Shown: positions 48,391 to 55,946, counted from the first letter of the stretch. The stretch: DNA of 64,000 bases from Arthrobacter sp. fls2-241-R2A-200 (GCF_030209745.1 NZ_JARVRJ010000010.1:1-64000), one strand, 5' to 3'. Notes: a model not told the origin generated them from the letters alone. Numbers and translations: made by a program.

Positions 48391-50163
48391 TTGAGCGACA
48401 ATGACATTACAGATATTGCAAAAGTTATAGCAGTTGGGCCCGACGTTATCGAAGTGGAAGTTAGCTCAACCGAGGAATATCAGACCAGAGACGTGCAACT
48501 CGAAATCGGCAGCTACGTGCAGATTTCTGACGACAATGACTCTTGCCTGATTGCAATCGTTCAAAGCTTCAGAGTCAAAGACGCATTGAGTCGCCAAGAT
48601 GATGACGAACTTCCCACCGTGAAGTTTGTTCTGTCGTTACAGCCCGTGGGACGCCTTGAAGATGGAGTATTTAAGCGAGGTGGAAAACAGATAACAATCC
48701 CTCCTCGACGCGTTGAAATAGCATCCAAGAGTCTATTGGAAGAAATCTACTCCGCAGTTGAACCGGAAAAACGGTTCAGCTTCGGCCAGCTTGTCCAAGA
48801 TGAGAACATATCCGTACATCTTGACGGAGACAAGTTCTTTGGCAAGCATATTGGAGTGGTTGGATCAACTGGATCCGGTAAGTCGTCCACGGTCGCCGCA
48901 ATCCTCCAGGAAGGGATTCGCCCCTCCACAGGACAGACAGAGGCAGGCAAGCTGAACAACTCACATGTGATCATTTTCGATTTGCATGGGGAGTATCGGA
49001 GCGCGTTTCCGGATGCCCGGGCCATTGGCGTGGATGAATTAAAACTTCCCTACTGGATGATGAATTCAGAAGAGCTAGAGGAGATGTTCATAGAGAGCAA
49101 CGAACAGAACTCTCACAACCAGGTTTCGCAATTTCGCAATGCGGTAATTGAAAACAAGAAGAAGTATGCCGGAGCATCCGGCTCAAAGATCTCTTATGAC
49201 TCTCCAATATATTTCAGCCTGGAAGAAGTGATTAATTATCTTACCCATCTCAATACGGAAGTGATAAGTAAGGCGCCCGGCGATGGAAATCTTCCGAAGT
49301 TTAGGGACGACGGGGCGCTTGTCGTTGATCGATCATTGCATTATTTTGAAATGCCAAGGGCCTTTGTCGAGCAGAGCACTTCAGCAGCTGCGAAGGCTTC
49401 GAACGGGCCGTTCAACGGAGAGTTCAACCGCTTCCTTATGAGGCTCGAGGGTCGACGAAATGATCGACGACTTGATTTTCTACTCGCCCCACGGAATCCC
49501 ACCGGCGAAGAATATAAAACGGATGACTTGAGTGAGTTGCTCTCGCAGTTCATGGGTTACGGGAAAACCAAGAGCAATGTAACGATCTTGGACCTGAGTG
49601 GTATCCCGTTTGAGGTCCTAAGCGTTGTTGTATCACTCATTACACGCCTGATATTCACCTTCAACTTTCACTTCAAGAAACACCGGACCAAGGGTGCGCA
49701 GGAGCTACCGTACCTGCTGGTCTATGAGGAGGCCCACAACTACATCCCTCAGAGCGAGGGCGCGAAGTACGGCACGGTCAAGCGAGCGATCGAGCGCATC
49801 GCCAAAGAGGGACGAAAATATGGCATCTCACTGATGATAGTCAGCCAAAGACCATCTGAGATCTCGGAGACCGTCTTCTCGCAGTGCAACAATTTTGTGG
49901 CCATGCGCCTGACCAACCCCGCAGACCAGCGATACGTTAAGAGGCTGCTGCCCGACAACCTTGGCGCCATCACGGATGCACTGCCGTCCTTGGAGCGCCA
50001 GGAGGCAATCATCATAGGCGACTCGGTGACAGTCCCATCCATCGTCAAAGTAAATAGCATCGTCAACCTGCCGGATTCTCACGACATCAACTTCCGCACA
50101 GAGTGGAAGCATGACTGGCTCGACGTTGAGATTCCTGACGTGATCGAAAACTGGCAGGGTTAG
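48391..50163 (+). CDS. HerA-type ATPase of a nuclease-HerA defence pair
   Basis: About 590 residues. The N-terminal HAS-barrel (about 1-120) has VIAVGPDVIEVEVSS and SYVQISDDNDSCLIAIVQ. The P-loop is VVGSTGSGKSSTVAAIL, then VIIFDLHGEYRSAF. The Walker B strand is LPYLLVYEEAHNYIP, followed by ERIAKEGRKYGISLMIVSQRPSEISETVFSQCNNFVAMRLTNPADQ (arginine-finger and sensor region), all typical of HerA/FtsK hexameric translocases. TTG 48391 is chosen because GGGGGA is 7 nt upstream and the nuclease stop is 1 nt away. The ring would feed DNA to, or regulate, the adjacent nuclease. Confidence 0.88.
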   Translation: MSDNDITDIAKVIAVGPDVIEVEVSSTEEYQTRDVQLEIGSYVQISDDNDSCLIAIVQSFRVKDALSRQDDDELPTVKFVLSLQPVGRLEDGVFKRGGKQITIPPRRVEIASKSLLEEIYSAVEPEKRFSFGQLVQDENISVHLDGDKFFGKHIGVVGSTGSGKSSTVAAILQEGIRPSTGQTEAGKLNNSHVIIFDLHGEYRSAFPDARAIGVDELKLPYWMMNSEELEEMFIESNEQNSHNQVSQFRNAVIENKKKYAGASGSKISYDSPIYFSLEEVINYLTHLNTEVISKAPGDGNLPKFRDDGALVVDRSLHYFEMPRAFVEQSTSAAAKASNGPFNGEFNRFLMRLEGRRNDRRLDFLLAPRNPTGEEYKTDDLSELLSQFMGYGKTKSNVTILDLSGIPFEVLSVVVSLITRLIFTFNFHFKKHRTKGAQELPYLLVYEEAHNYIPQSEGAKYGTVKRAIERIAKEGRKYGISLMIVSQRPSEISETVFSQCNNFVAMRLTNPADQRYVKRLLPDNLGAITDALPSLERQEAIIIGDSVTVPSIVKVNSIVNLPDSHDINFRTEWKHDWLDVEIPDVIENWQG

Positions 50164-50214
50164 ACCCTGAAGTATCCATCCCAGAAGCCCACGCAGATCT
50201 ACTTCCTCCGAAGC

Positions 50215-50325
50215 AGAAATATCCTTGCAGTGTCTGGAGTCGATGCCATGTTCGGTGAGCAGGCGCAGAAAGGTTGACTTGGCGATACTGTATTCGCGAA
50301 CCAGCGAAGTGCTCATCTCGCCTGG
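50215..50325 (-). pseudogene. Remnant of the recombinase-like helix-turn-helix gene
   Basis: Read leftward this encodes REYSIAKSTFLRLLTEHGIDSR, close to the first helix-turn-helix of the two other copies (about 52000-52080 and 54900-54990). It has no start or second half and abuts the truncated 154-aa gene at ~50324. A broken third copy. Confidence 0.6.
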
Positions 50326-50569
50326 CAAACTCTTCCACATACTCTTCGATGAGCCCGGATACCATACCGCCACTGCCGCCCTGCCGAAAGTGGCCTTGCC
50401 AACCAAAGGTAGGCGCGGGGGAGCGGTGCACTACATCACCGTGCAAGCTATTGTCTGGCCTCAGCCGGACCTGCAGAAGCTGGTGTCTGCCGCTAAAGCC
50501 TTGGTACGAGAACAGGTGCGGCAGATGGAAGCGTCGCCCGGGAAAAAGGATAGCGATGGTCTTTCCTAA
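50324..50569 (+). pseudogene. Truncated copy of the 154-aa protein gene
   Basis: From GKLFHILFDEPGYH onward, about 80 residues align with the C-terminal half of the intact protein at 54315-54779 (shared ALPKVALPT, SQPDLQKLV-type, RQMEASP blocks). The first ~75 residues are missing, replaced at the junction by the helix-turn-helix remnant. The stop is in the same interlocked position as in the intact copy. Confidence 0.75.
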
Positions 50570-50769
50570 GCTGCCCTGTTAATAAGGAAGGTCCGGACGG
50601 TGCCGTAACTGCAGCCAACCTTGGCTGCAATGCGGCGCATGCCCATACCCTGCTGACGAAGGTGGAGGACTTCTCGTTCGGGACTGCTGAAGGTTTAGTT
50701 GACAGCTGGGGTTGATATTTTCTTACGTGGCTGAGGCCGCGTTTTTTATTGTCTCAAACTCGATGGGTG

Positions 50770-51600
50770 TCAGCCGTCCGAGGGCGCGTTGACGGCGTTT
50801 GCGGTGGTAGCTGCGCTCGATCCACGTCGTGATGGCCAGCCGGAGCTCCGCCCGAGTGTCCCATCGTTCCGGTTCAGGACGTTCTTTTGAAGCAGGGAGA
50901 AGAACGATTCCATCGCTGCATTGTCACCGCATGCCCCTACCCGGCCCATCGATCCGTGCAGGCCGTAGGTGTTCAGGGCCAGGACGAACTTTCTGGATCT
51001 GAACTGGGACCCGCGATCGCTATGGACCACCGTGCCCGCCGGTTTCCTAAGGGCCACGGCGTGGTCCAGGGCGGCAACGGCCAGGGACGCTTTCATCCGC
51101 CCGTCCATCGAGTACCCGACGATCCGGTTCGAATGCAGGTCCTTGATCGCGCACAGGTACAGCTTTCCCTCCCCGGTGTGGTGCTCGGTGATGTCCGTGA
51201 GCCATTTCCGGTTCGGTGCCGTGGCGCTGAAATCCCGTTCGATGAGGTCATCGTGGACCGGCGGGCCGGCCTTGAGCCCTGACCGGCGCCGGCGGTGGAT
51301 AACCGAGAGGATGCCGTTCTGGGAGCACAGCCGCCAGATCCGGCGTTCGCTGGCGGCCGGGCCGGGACCGGCGTTGATCTCATCGGCGATGAACCGGTAT
51401 CCGAAGGCAGGATCGTCGCGGTGGTGGTTGATGGCGGCGTTGATCAAGTGGGCTTCTTCCCAGTCCCGGGCGGGGACGGGGTTGGCGGCCCACTGGTAGT
51501 AGGCCTGTCTGGAGAAATTCAGTACCCGGCAGGACACTGCCACTGGAACCCTGATCGGGGCGTCCCTGGCAGCCAACTCGCGGACCAGCGGGTACATCAT
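50770..51600 (-). pseudogene. IS3 transposase orfB (DDE), frameshifted near its end
   Basis: Frame B of the transposase. All three catalytic residues are present: Asp in WLTDITEHHT, Asp in VVHSDRGSQF and Glu in CGDNAAMESFFS. After LLQKNVLNR the frame turns to an unrelated tail. In the next frame the expected end continues (WDTRAELRLAITTWIERSYH ... LTPIEF) to a stop at 50723. One base is missing near 50858, so about 45 C-terminal residues are lost; a sequencing error is possible. It begins at the ATG inside an A7 slippery run shared with orfA. Confidence 0.8.
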
Positions 51601-51884
51601 TTTTTTGGATTGATGTCCCGGGACAGGTAGGCCACGGCACGGCGCATGACTTCGGCTTCCTGTTCCAGGAGCCGGATGCGTTTGTTGGCCTCCCGCAGCT
51701 TCGCGGCGTCATCGGACACGGCACCGGCCATAACACCGTCTTCTCTGTCGGCGATCTTCATCCAGCGGTGCAGGGCAGCGGGTGAGACACCGAAATCCTT
51801 GGCGATCTGCGTGATGGGCGCTTCGCCCTTACGGGCAACCGCAACGACATCGCGGCGGAACTCTTCGGGAAAGGCTTTGGGCAT
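51597..51884 (-). CDS. IS3 transposase orfA (helix-turn-helix)
   Basis: About 95 residues from MPKAFPEEFRRDVVAVARKG. The helix-turn-helix is ITQIAKDFGVSPAALHRWMKIAD, followed by a leucine-zipper-like helix (KLREANKRIRLLEQEAEVMRRAVAYL). It ends in CCAAAAAAATGA: the A7 run before the stop is a site for the programmed -1 frameshift that makes the OrfAB fusion in IS3 elements. An upstream in-frame start (51914) exists. Confidence 0.85.
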   Translation of the reverse strand: MPKAFPEEFRRDVVAVARKGEAPITQIAKDFGVSPAALHRWMKIADREDGVMAGAVSDDAAKLREANKRIRLLEQEAEVMRRAVAYLSRDINPKK

Positions 51885-52267
51885 GATGAACATCCTTCCA
51901 CCCGCAAGGATCAAATCCTCACAGGCAAAGTGTCAATCAAACCTTCAGCAGTCCCTTCTTTGGCTGGGGTCAGGCCATACTTTCTTGGTTCGACGTTGTG
52001 GTCGGCCAGGAGGCGGAGGAAGGTGGACTTGGCTATGCCCTGCTCTTTGGCGAGCTGAAGCGAGGATTCGCCGGCTTTGTAGCGGGCCACGAGAGCGGCT
52101 AGTTCGTCCGGCTTGAAGCGGTCGGCCAAGCGATAGCGCTGGCGAGCGGACATCGGCCTGGCCTGCGTGGTATCCACGACTACTCGAGAAATCGCGACCT
52201 CAAGGGCCTCTTGTTGGGCCAATTTGTGGCAACTATGCTTCGAGTAACCTGCTAGCACCTCGACCAA

Positions 52268-52288
52268 TTTTGAGAATCATTCTCAAAA
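52268..52288. repeat. Palindrome beside the helix-turn-helix copy
   Basis: Perfect arms TTTTGAGAA (52268-52276) and TTCTCAAAA (52280-52288) around TCA. It directly abuts the end of the repeated module. The core also resembles metal-repressor boxes, but no such gene is nearby. Confidence 0.5.
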
Positions 52289-52310
52289 AGAATTGATGAA
52301 TAACAGGGGC

Positions 52311-52336
52311 CGCCGAGCATGTTTCGGCGACTTTTT
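52311..52336 (+). terminator. Possible rho-independent terminator
   Basis: Stem CGCCGA (52311-52316) with TCGGCG (52324-52329), 7-nt loop, followed closely by five T. It would stop rightward transcription entering the OLD gene region. Confidence 0.5.
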
Positions 52337-52341
52337 GTTTG

Positions 52342-52479
52342 GCTGCGGTACGGTTTTAGGCCATCCAAACCTGCTGCCGTCAAGCTTCACCACCCCTGTT
52401 AACTGTTTTGAGTCCTGTCAGGTGTCGAGCTGCGGTACGGTTTTTCGTTGCACCGCGCACTACATGGTCACCCCTGTTA
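52342..52479. repeat. Two-unit direct repeat upstream of the OLD nuclease
   Basis: The motif GCTGCGGTACGGTTTT occurs at 52342 and 52429, each followed by CACCCCTGTTA (52391 and 52469). A partial third hit, AACGGTACGGGG, lies near 52513. The spacing differs slightly (87 and 78 nt). Confidence 0.6.
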
Positions 52480-52532
52480 GATGTACCGCAGGTGTTGATA
52501 CGAATACAACATAGAACGGTACGGGGATGCGA

Positions 52533-52546
52533 TAAAATAACTACAT
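52533..52546 (+). promoter_or_regulatory. -10 element, possibly leaderless OLD transcript
   Basis: TAAAAT (52533-52538) ends 8 nt before ATG 52547 and no ribosome site is visible, so the transcript may begin at or next to the start codon. No good -35 is seen at 17 nt. Confidence 0.35.
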
Positions 52547-54250
52547 ATGAAAGAGCTTCGGGATGTTTCCCTTAAAATTAAGAATTATAAGTCCTTCGGG
52601 GAGACGCCCCAGGGGTTTGATCAGATACTCCCGATTAACCTCATTATAGGTAAGAACAATGCTGGCAAGTCTGCGCTTTTAGATGCCATTGGCTTCGCCG
52701 TAGTAAAGCAAAATGGCATCATGCCAAACCTACACAACAATGGCAACGTTCCGGAGATTCATATATCTCGACCCATGGAAGAAGCTACTATACGTCAGGT
52801 TTTTCCCGAAAACACCTCTGGAGGCCCGATCCCCGGAAATCACTTTGAGTTTGGGAGTAGATGGATCGGAGCCCGAGTCACAACCAGCGAGACCTTCATA
52901 GCTGAAAGCATGTCCTTAGTGCAGATGGACCCTGCCTTTCCCGACGGATTGAGCGAGTATGGCTCGCAGCTTGCCTCCCGCGCATCACGGCCATTCGCCA
53001 ATTACAAGGTACGGCGCCTAGCGGCGGATCGCGATATTAAGCCAGAAGGCGAAAGTGGCGCCGCTAATCTTCAGCCGGACGGCACAGGTGCGACCAATAC
53101 GATCCGGTTCTGTCTCCACGACGCCGATGCTAATGCTGGCCATCTCGTAAAAAGAGGCTTGCTAGATGCGCTCAACTTCGTATTCGACGGTGAGACAGTA
53201 TTTACGGACATCAATGTCAAGGTACGTGGCGGCATGTGGGAGGTCTATCTTACTGAGCAGTCGAAGCATGATGACATTCCCCTCTCAAACTCTGGAAGCG
53301 GCCTAAAGACAATCATCCTCGTCCTTCTGCAGCTCTTAGTTATTCCGGTTGCCGGGGAGAGGGCTCCGGATGCGAGCTACCTATTCCTTCTCGAAGAGGT
53401 CGAGAATAATCTGCATCCTGGACTGCTGCGAAATCTCCTGCGTTTCATCCGTGAGTATTCAGAAGAGAAAGACGCTCACTTCTTTATCACTACTCACTCC
53501 AGTGTGACAATCGACCTTTTTGACAAGGATGAGCACTCGCAGATATTACATGTCCGTCATGACAACACATCATCGAGCGCGGCAAGTATTCAGTCATTCA
53601 ACGATAAGCGAGGCATCCTCGACGATCTCGATGTGCGTTCAAGTGATATTCTCCAATCCAATGCCATCATCTGGGTCGAAGGGCCGTCTGATCGCACGTA
53701 TATCAATCACTGGATTGCTCTCTATTCGGAAGGTGAGCTCCGAGAGGGCGAACACTACCAATGCGTGTTCTACGGTGGACGCCTACTTGCTCGAATTACT
53801 GCCGATCCGGAGAAGACGGATAACGTTAATATCCTCAAAGTGAATCATCACGCCATCCTGGTGATGGACAGCGACATCACGGTTCCCGACGGAAGAATTA
53901 ATGAAACAAAGCAACGGATGCAGACAGAAGTTGAATCCGTTAGCGGTCTAGTCTGGGTCACCCATGGCAAGGAAATTGAAAACTACCTGCCGAAGGAAGT
54001 CTTCGAGACATACTTTGGGGTAACTACCGATAAGCGATTTACCGCAAGATCTAAGATTCAACATTACCTGAACTCGCTGAAAAAGGGCGCAGGTGATGCT
54101 TTCGTACGAAATAAGGTTCTATACGCGGAAGAATTCATTCAACACTTCGACCGCGAGAAGCTTGAAGCAAACGCTGAGCTGTACGGCATGATTGGTGACG
54201 TCTGCGTAAAACTGAAGGCGTGGAATGGCGCACAACCTCCGCGAGTTTGA
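52547..54250 (+). CDS. OLD-family endonuclease (ABC ATPase plus TOPRIM)
   Basis: A 567-residue protein. The ATPase has Walker A IIGKNNAGKSALLDAI (35-42), a signature-like LSNSGSGLKTIIL, Walker B YLFLLEEVENNLHP and H-loop FFITTHSS. The C-terminal TOPRIM domain (about 375-500) has its Glu in IIWVEGPSDRTYINHW and acidic pair in AILVMDSDIT, with a further HGKEIENYLP block. This is the OLD family (phage P2 Old, GajA). No UvrD-like GajB or other partner follows, so it is probably a single-gene (class 1-like) nuclease. Lower GC and rarer codons than the core genes suggest recent acquisition. Confidence 0.88.
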   Translation: MKELRDVSLKIKNYKSFGETPQGFDQILPINLIIGKNNAGKSALLDAIGFAVVKQNGIMPNLHNNGNVPEIHISRPMEEATIRQVFPENTSGGPIPGNHFEFGSRWIGARVTTSETFIAESMSLVQMDPAFPDGLSEYGSQLASRASRPFANYKVRRLAADRDIKPEGESGAANLQPDGTGATNTIRFCLHDADANAGHLVKRGLLDALNFVFDGETVFTDINVKVRGGMWEVYLTEQSKHDDIPLSNSGSGLKTIILVLLQLLVIPVAGERAPDASYLFLLEEVENNLHPGLLRNLLRFIREYSEEKDAHFFITTHSSVTIDLFDKDEHSQILHVRHDNTSSSAASIQSFNDKRGILDDLDVRSSDILQSNAIIWVEGPSDRTYINHWIALYSEGELREGEHYQCVFYGGRLLARITADPEKTDNVNILKVNHHAILVMDSDITVPDGRINETKQRMQTEVESVSGLVWVTHGKEIENYLPKEVFETYFGVTTDKRFTARSKIQHYLNSLKKGAGDAFVRNKVLYAEEFIQHFDREKLEANAELYGMIGDVCVKLKAWNGAQPPRV

Positions 54251-54279
54251 TCAGGTGAACTCCAACCCTTGACTGCCAG

Positions 54280-54300
54280 CTCGCCCGCTATGCGGGCGAG
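54280..54300 (+). terminator. Strong hairpin after the OLD gene
   Basis: Perfect 9-bp stem CTCGCCCGC / GCGGGCGAG with a TAT loop, 29 nt after the OLD stop and 14 nt before the 154-aa gene. There is no T run, so it may be a terminator or a mobile-module end. Confidence 0.45.
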
Positions 54301-54314
54301 GAAGCGAGGCAATC

Positions 54315-54779
54315 ATGCCACGAGTCACCCAACGTGACCAATACCAACGACACCAGATCTTGCGAGATATCTGGACCAACGAACGGCGCAATATGGCGTT
54401 CGGAGTCCTGAAGTCATACGAGCAGCAGAAGATTCACGCGTTCTACCAACCGGACGAGGCTCTGAGCTTCAAGGAATTTGTCGCCCACCTGCGCCAAAGC
54501 AAGACGGAGCACCCAGGCCTCGCGCAGGTTGCCGGCAAGCTCTGCCGCATCCTCTTCGACGAGGGCGCGTACCATGCTGCCACTACAGCCCTGCCGAAAG
54601 TGGCCTTGCCAACCAGAGGTAGACACGGGGGAGTGGCGCACTACATTTCTGTGCAAGCGATTGTCCGGTCTCAGCCGGACCTGCAGAAGCTGGTGGCCGC
54701 CGCAAGAGCGCTAGTGCGCGAACAGATGCGGCAGATGGAAGCGTCGCCCGAGAAAAAGGATAGCGATGAACATTCCTAA
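54315..54779 (+). CDS. Hypothetical 154-aa protein of a repeated module
   Basis: A 154-residue basic protein, not recognised. The helical front is DQYQRHQILRDIWTNERRNMAFGVLKSYEQQKIHAFYQPDEAL. The middle is CRILFDEGAYHAATTALPKVALPTRGRHGGVAHYISVQAIV. The charged tail is ALVREQMRQMEASPEKKDSDEHS. A truncated copy lies at 50324-50569. In both copies the stop (TAA) interlocks with the stop of the convergent helix-turn-helix gene. The conserved pairing suggests that the two proteins function together or travel as a unit. Confidence 0.7.
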   Translation: MPRVTQRDQYQRHQILRDIWTNERRNMAFGVLKSYEQQKIHAFYQPDEALSFKEFVAHLRQSKTEHPGLAQVAGKLCRILFDEGAYHAATTALPKVALPTRGRHGGVAHYISVQAIVRSQPDLQKLVAAARALVREQMRQMEASPEKKDSDEHS

Positions 54780-55219
54780 GCTGCCCTGTTAATAAGGAAG
54801 GTCCGGACGGTGCCGTAGCTGCAGCCGACTTTGGCAGCAATGCGGCGCATGCCCATGCCTTGCTGTCGCAGATGCAGGACTTCGCGCTCTTTGGCTGGGG
54901 TCAGGCCGAACTTTCTTGGCTCGACGCCGTGGTTTGCCAAGAGTCGAAGGAACGTGGACTTGGTCATGCCCTTCTCTTTGGCGAGTTGGAGCGAGGATTC
55001 ACCGGCTTGGTAGCGAGCGACGAGGTGATTGAGTTCGTCGGGCGTGAAGCGATCGGTCAGGCGGTAGCGCTGAGTGGGACGAGTTGCCTGCTGCGGGCGC
55101 GGTCTTGCACGGCCATCTATCCGCTTCAGTTCTGCTGCAATGGTCGTGAGCTGGTCCATTTTGTGGTAACGCTGCTTTGAGTAACATGTCAGGACCTCGA
55201 CCAATAAGGCCGGAATCAT
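54776..55219 (-). CDS. Recombinase-like tandem helix-turn-helix protein
   Basis: Up to 147 residues. Two helix-turn-helix units resemble the C-terminal DNA-binding ends of serine recombinases. The first is RFTPDELNHLVARYQAGESSLQLAKEKGMTKSTFLRLLANHG. The second is LTPAKEREVLHLRQQGMGMRRIAAKVGCSYGTVRTFL. There is no catalytic domain. The start is uncertain: homology with the other copy begins at the shared LVEVL (TTG near 55204), and ATG 55159 is also possible. Stops interlock with the 154-aa gene. Intact copy of a gene otherwise present as one split and one remnant copy. Confidence 0.75.
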   Translation of the reverse strand: MIPALLVEVLTCYSKQRYHKMDQLTTIAAELKRIDGRARPRPQQATRPTQRYRLTDRFTPDELNHLVARYQAGESSLQLAKEKGMTKSTFLRLLANHGVEPRKFGLTPAKEREVLHLRQQGMGMRRIAAKVGCSYGTVRTFLINRAA

Positions 55220-55242
55220 GCGGAGACGCTGGTTCCGGCCTT
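55206..55242 (-). terminator. Terminator of the marR-like gene at the island edge
   Basis: Stem AAGGCCGGAA (55206-55215) with TTCCGGCCTT (55233-55242), 17-nt loop, downstream of the leftward MarR gene. It directly abuts the end of the repeated helix-turn-helix module and is my best guess at the right edge of the island. Confidence 0.6.
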
Positions 55243-55329
55243 TGGTCGTTAAGGGTCAGGGCCAATGCCCGCGTTCGTGACACCCGCCCACCTGGGGGCG
55301 AGCGTCACTGAACGATCGCGGCGATCCCG

Positions 55330-55776
55330 CTACGCGTGTTGCAGGCTATCGAGAGCCTTGACGAGGGGCTCAAGTTCCGGCACGGACCCGGCGGCGTCCA
55401 GCGCTGCAGCCAGGGTGTCGTCGTGTACCGGCTTGGCAGCCTCGAGCAACTGCTGCCCTGGGGCGGTGAGTTCGGTGTATATCCCGCGGCGGTCATCTGC
55501 GCACAGGATGCGGGTGAGTAAACCGCGGTCCTCCAAGCGGTTGACCAGTCGGGTGGTTGCACTGCTTGACAGCGCGGTGGCGCGGGCCAGTTGCTGCATC
55601 CGCATGTGCCACCCATCCTGGCGGCTCAATGCGTCCAGCACGGTGTACTCAACAACGGACAGTTCGCTGGAAGCCTGGAGGGCTTTTTCCAAGGCAGTTT
55701 CGATGCTTCCGTGCAGGGCTGCGAGTGTTCGCCACCCCTGTGCCCGGATTTCTACGGCGTCGTCCTTGATGCCCAT
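55330..55776 (-). CDS. MarR-family transcriptional regulator
   Basis: A 148-residue regulator: helical dimerisation ends and a central winged helix (LSVVEYTVLDALSRQDGWHMRMQQLARATALSSSATTRLVNRLEDRGLLTRILCADDRRGIYTELT), with the DxRGxx wing typical of MarR. It is divergent from an MFS transporter and the gap holds matching operator repeats, so it probably represses that pump and itself, released by a small phenolic or drug ligand (inferred). Confidence 0.9.
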   Translation of the reverse strand: MGIKDDAVEIRAQGWRTLAALHGSIETALEKALQASSELSVVEYTVLDALSRQDGWHMRMQQLARATALSSSATTRLVNRLEDRGLLTRILCADDRRGIYTELTAPGQQLLEAAKPVHDDTLAAALDAAGSVPELEPLVKALDSLQHA

Positions 55777-55826
55777 GGTGTGCTCTGCTCCTAGCTCGAT
55801 TGGGGACTGCAGCAGAGCTTCGAAAG

Positions 55827-55882
55827 TAGTTGCTTGCGCAAGTATCTAGCGTGTGCAACTATGTATAAAGCGTCTGCAACTA
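55827..55882. promoter_or_regulatory. MarR operator cluster between marR and the MFS gene
   Basis: TAGTTGC (55827-55833) pairs with GCAACTA (55855-55861) as an inverted repeat, and GCAACTA recurs 21 bp on (55876-55882), two helical turns away. A self-complementary TTGCGCAA (55834-55841) lies inside. Confidence 0.6.
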
Positions 55883-55946
55883 CTAGTCTACGGTTCCCGG
55901 AAGCGCACTTCCACTCGTCAAGGAACCACCAACCAAGGAGCTTCAC

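Larger units (their letters stand above)
50680..51955 (-). mobile_element. IS3-family insertion sequence, 1276 bp
   Basis: Ends are 25-bp imperfect inverted repeats (GGGACTGCTGAAGGTTT then AG/GA then TTGACA; 50680-50704 and 51931-51955). They are flanked by a 3-bp direct repeat TTC (50677-50679 and 51956-51958). Removing the element and one TTC restores the host gene frame. Two overlapping leftward frames, orfA and orfB, have the IS3 layout. Confidence 0.92.
50566..52267 (-). pseudogene. Recombinase-like helix-turn-helix gene split by an IS3 element
   Basis: The N-terminal part lies at 51956-52267 (RQRYRLADRFKPDELAALVARYKAGESSLQLAKEQGIAKSTFLRLLADH) and the C-terminal part at 50566-50679 (EREVLHLRQQGMGMRRIAAKVGCSYGTVRTFLIN). 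Joined, they equal the intact 147-residue protein at 54776-55219 over its whole length. The element between them breaks the frame, so this copy is dead unless the IS excises precisely. Start is a TTG or further in. Confidence 0.85.

Noticed and set aside
52268..52288. Iron-regulator (Fur/DtxR) box
   Set aside because: The palindrome core resembles such boxes, but no iron genes are adjacent and the position at the edge of a repeated module fits a structural role better.
55265..55849. A 194-codon rightward frame across marR
   Set aside because: Ser/Arg-rich antisense shadow of a clear MarR gene.
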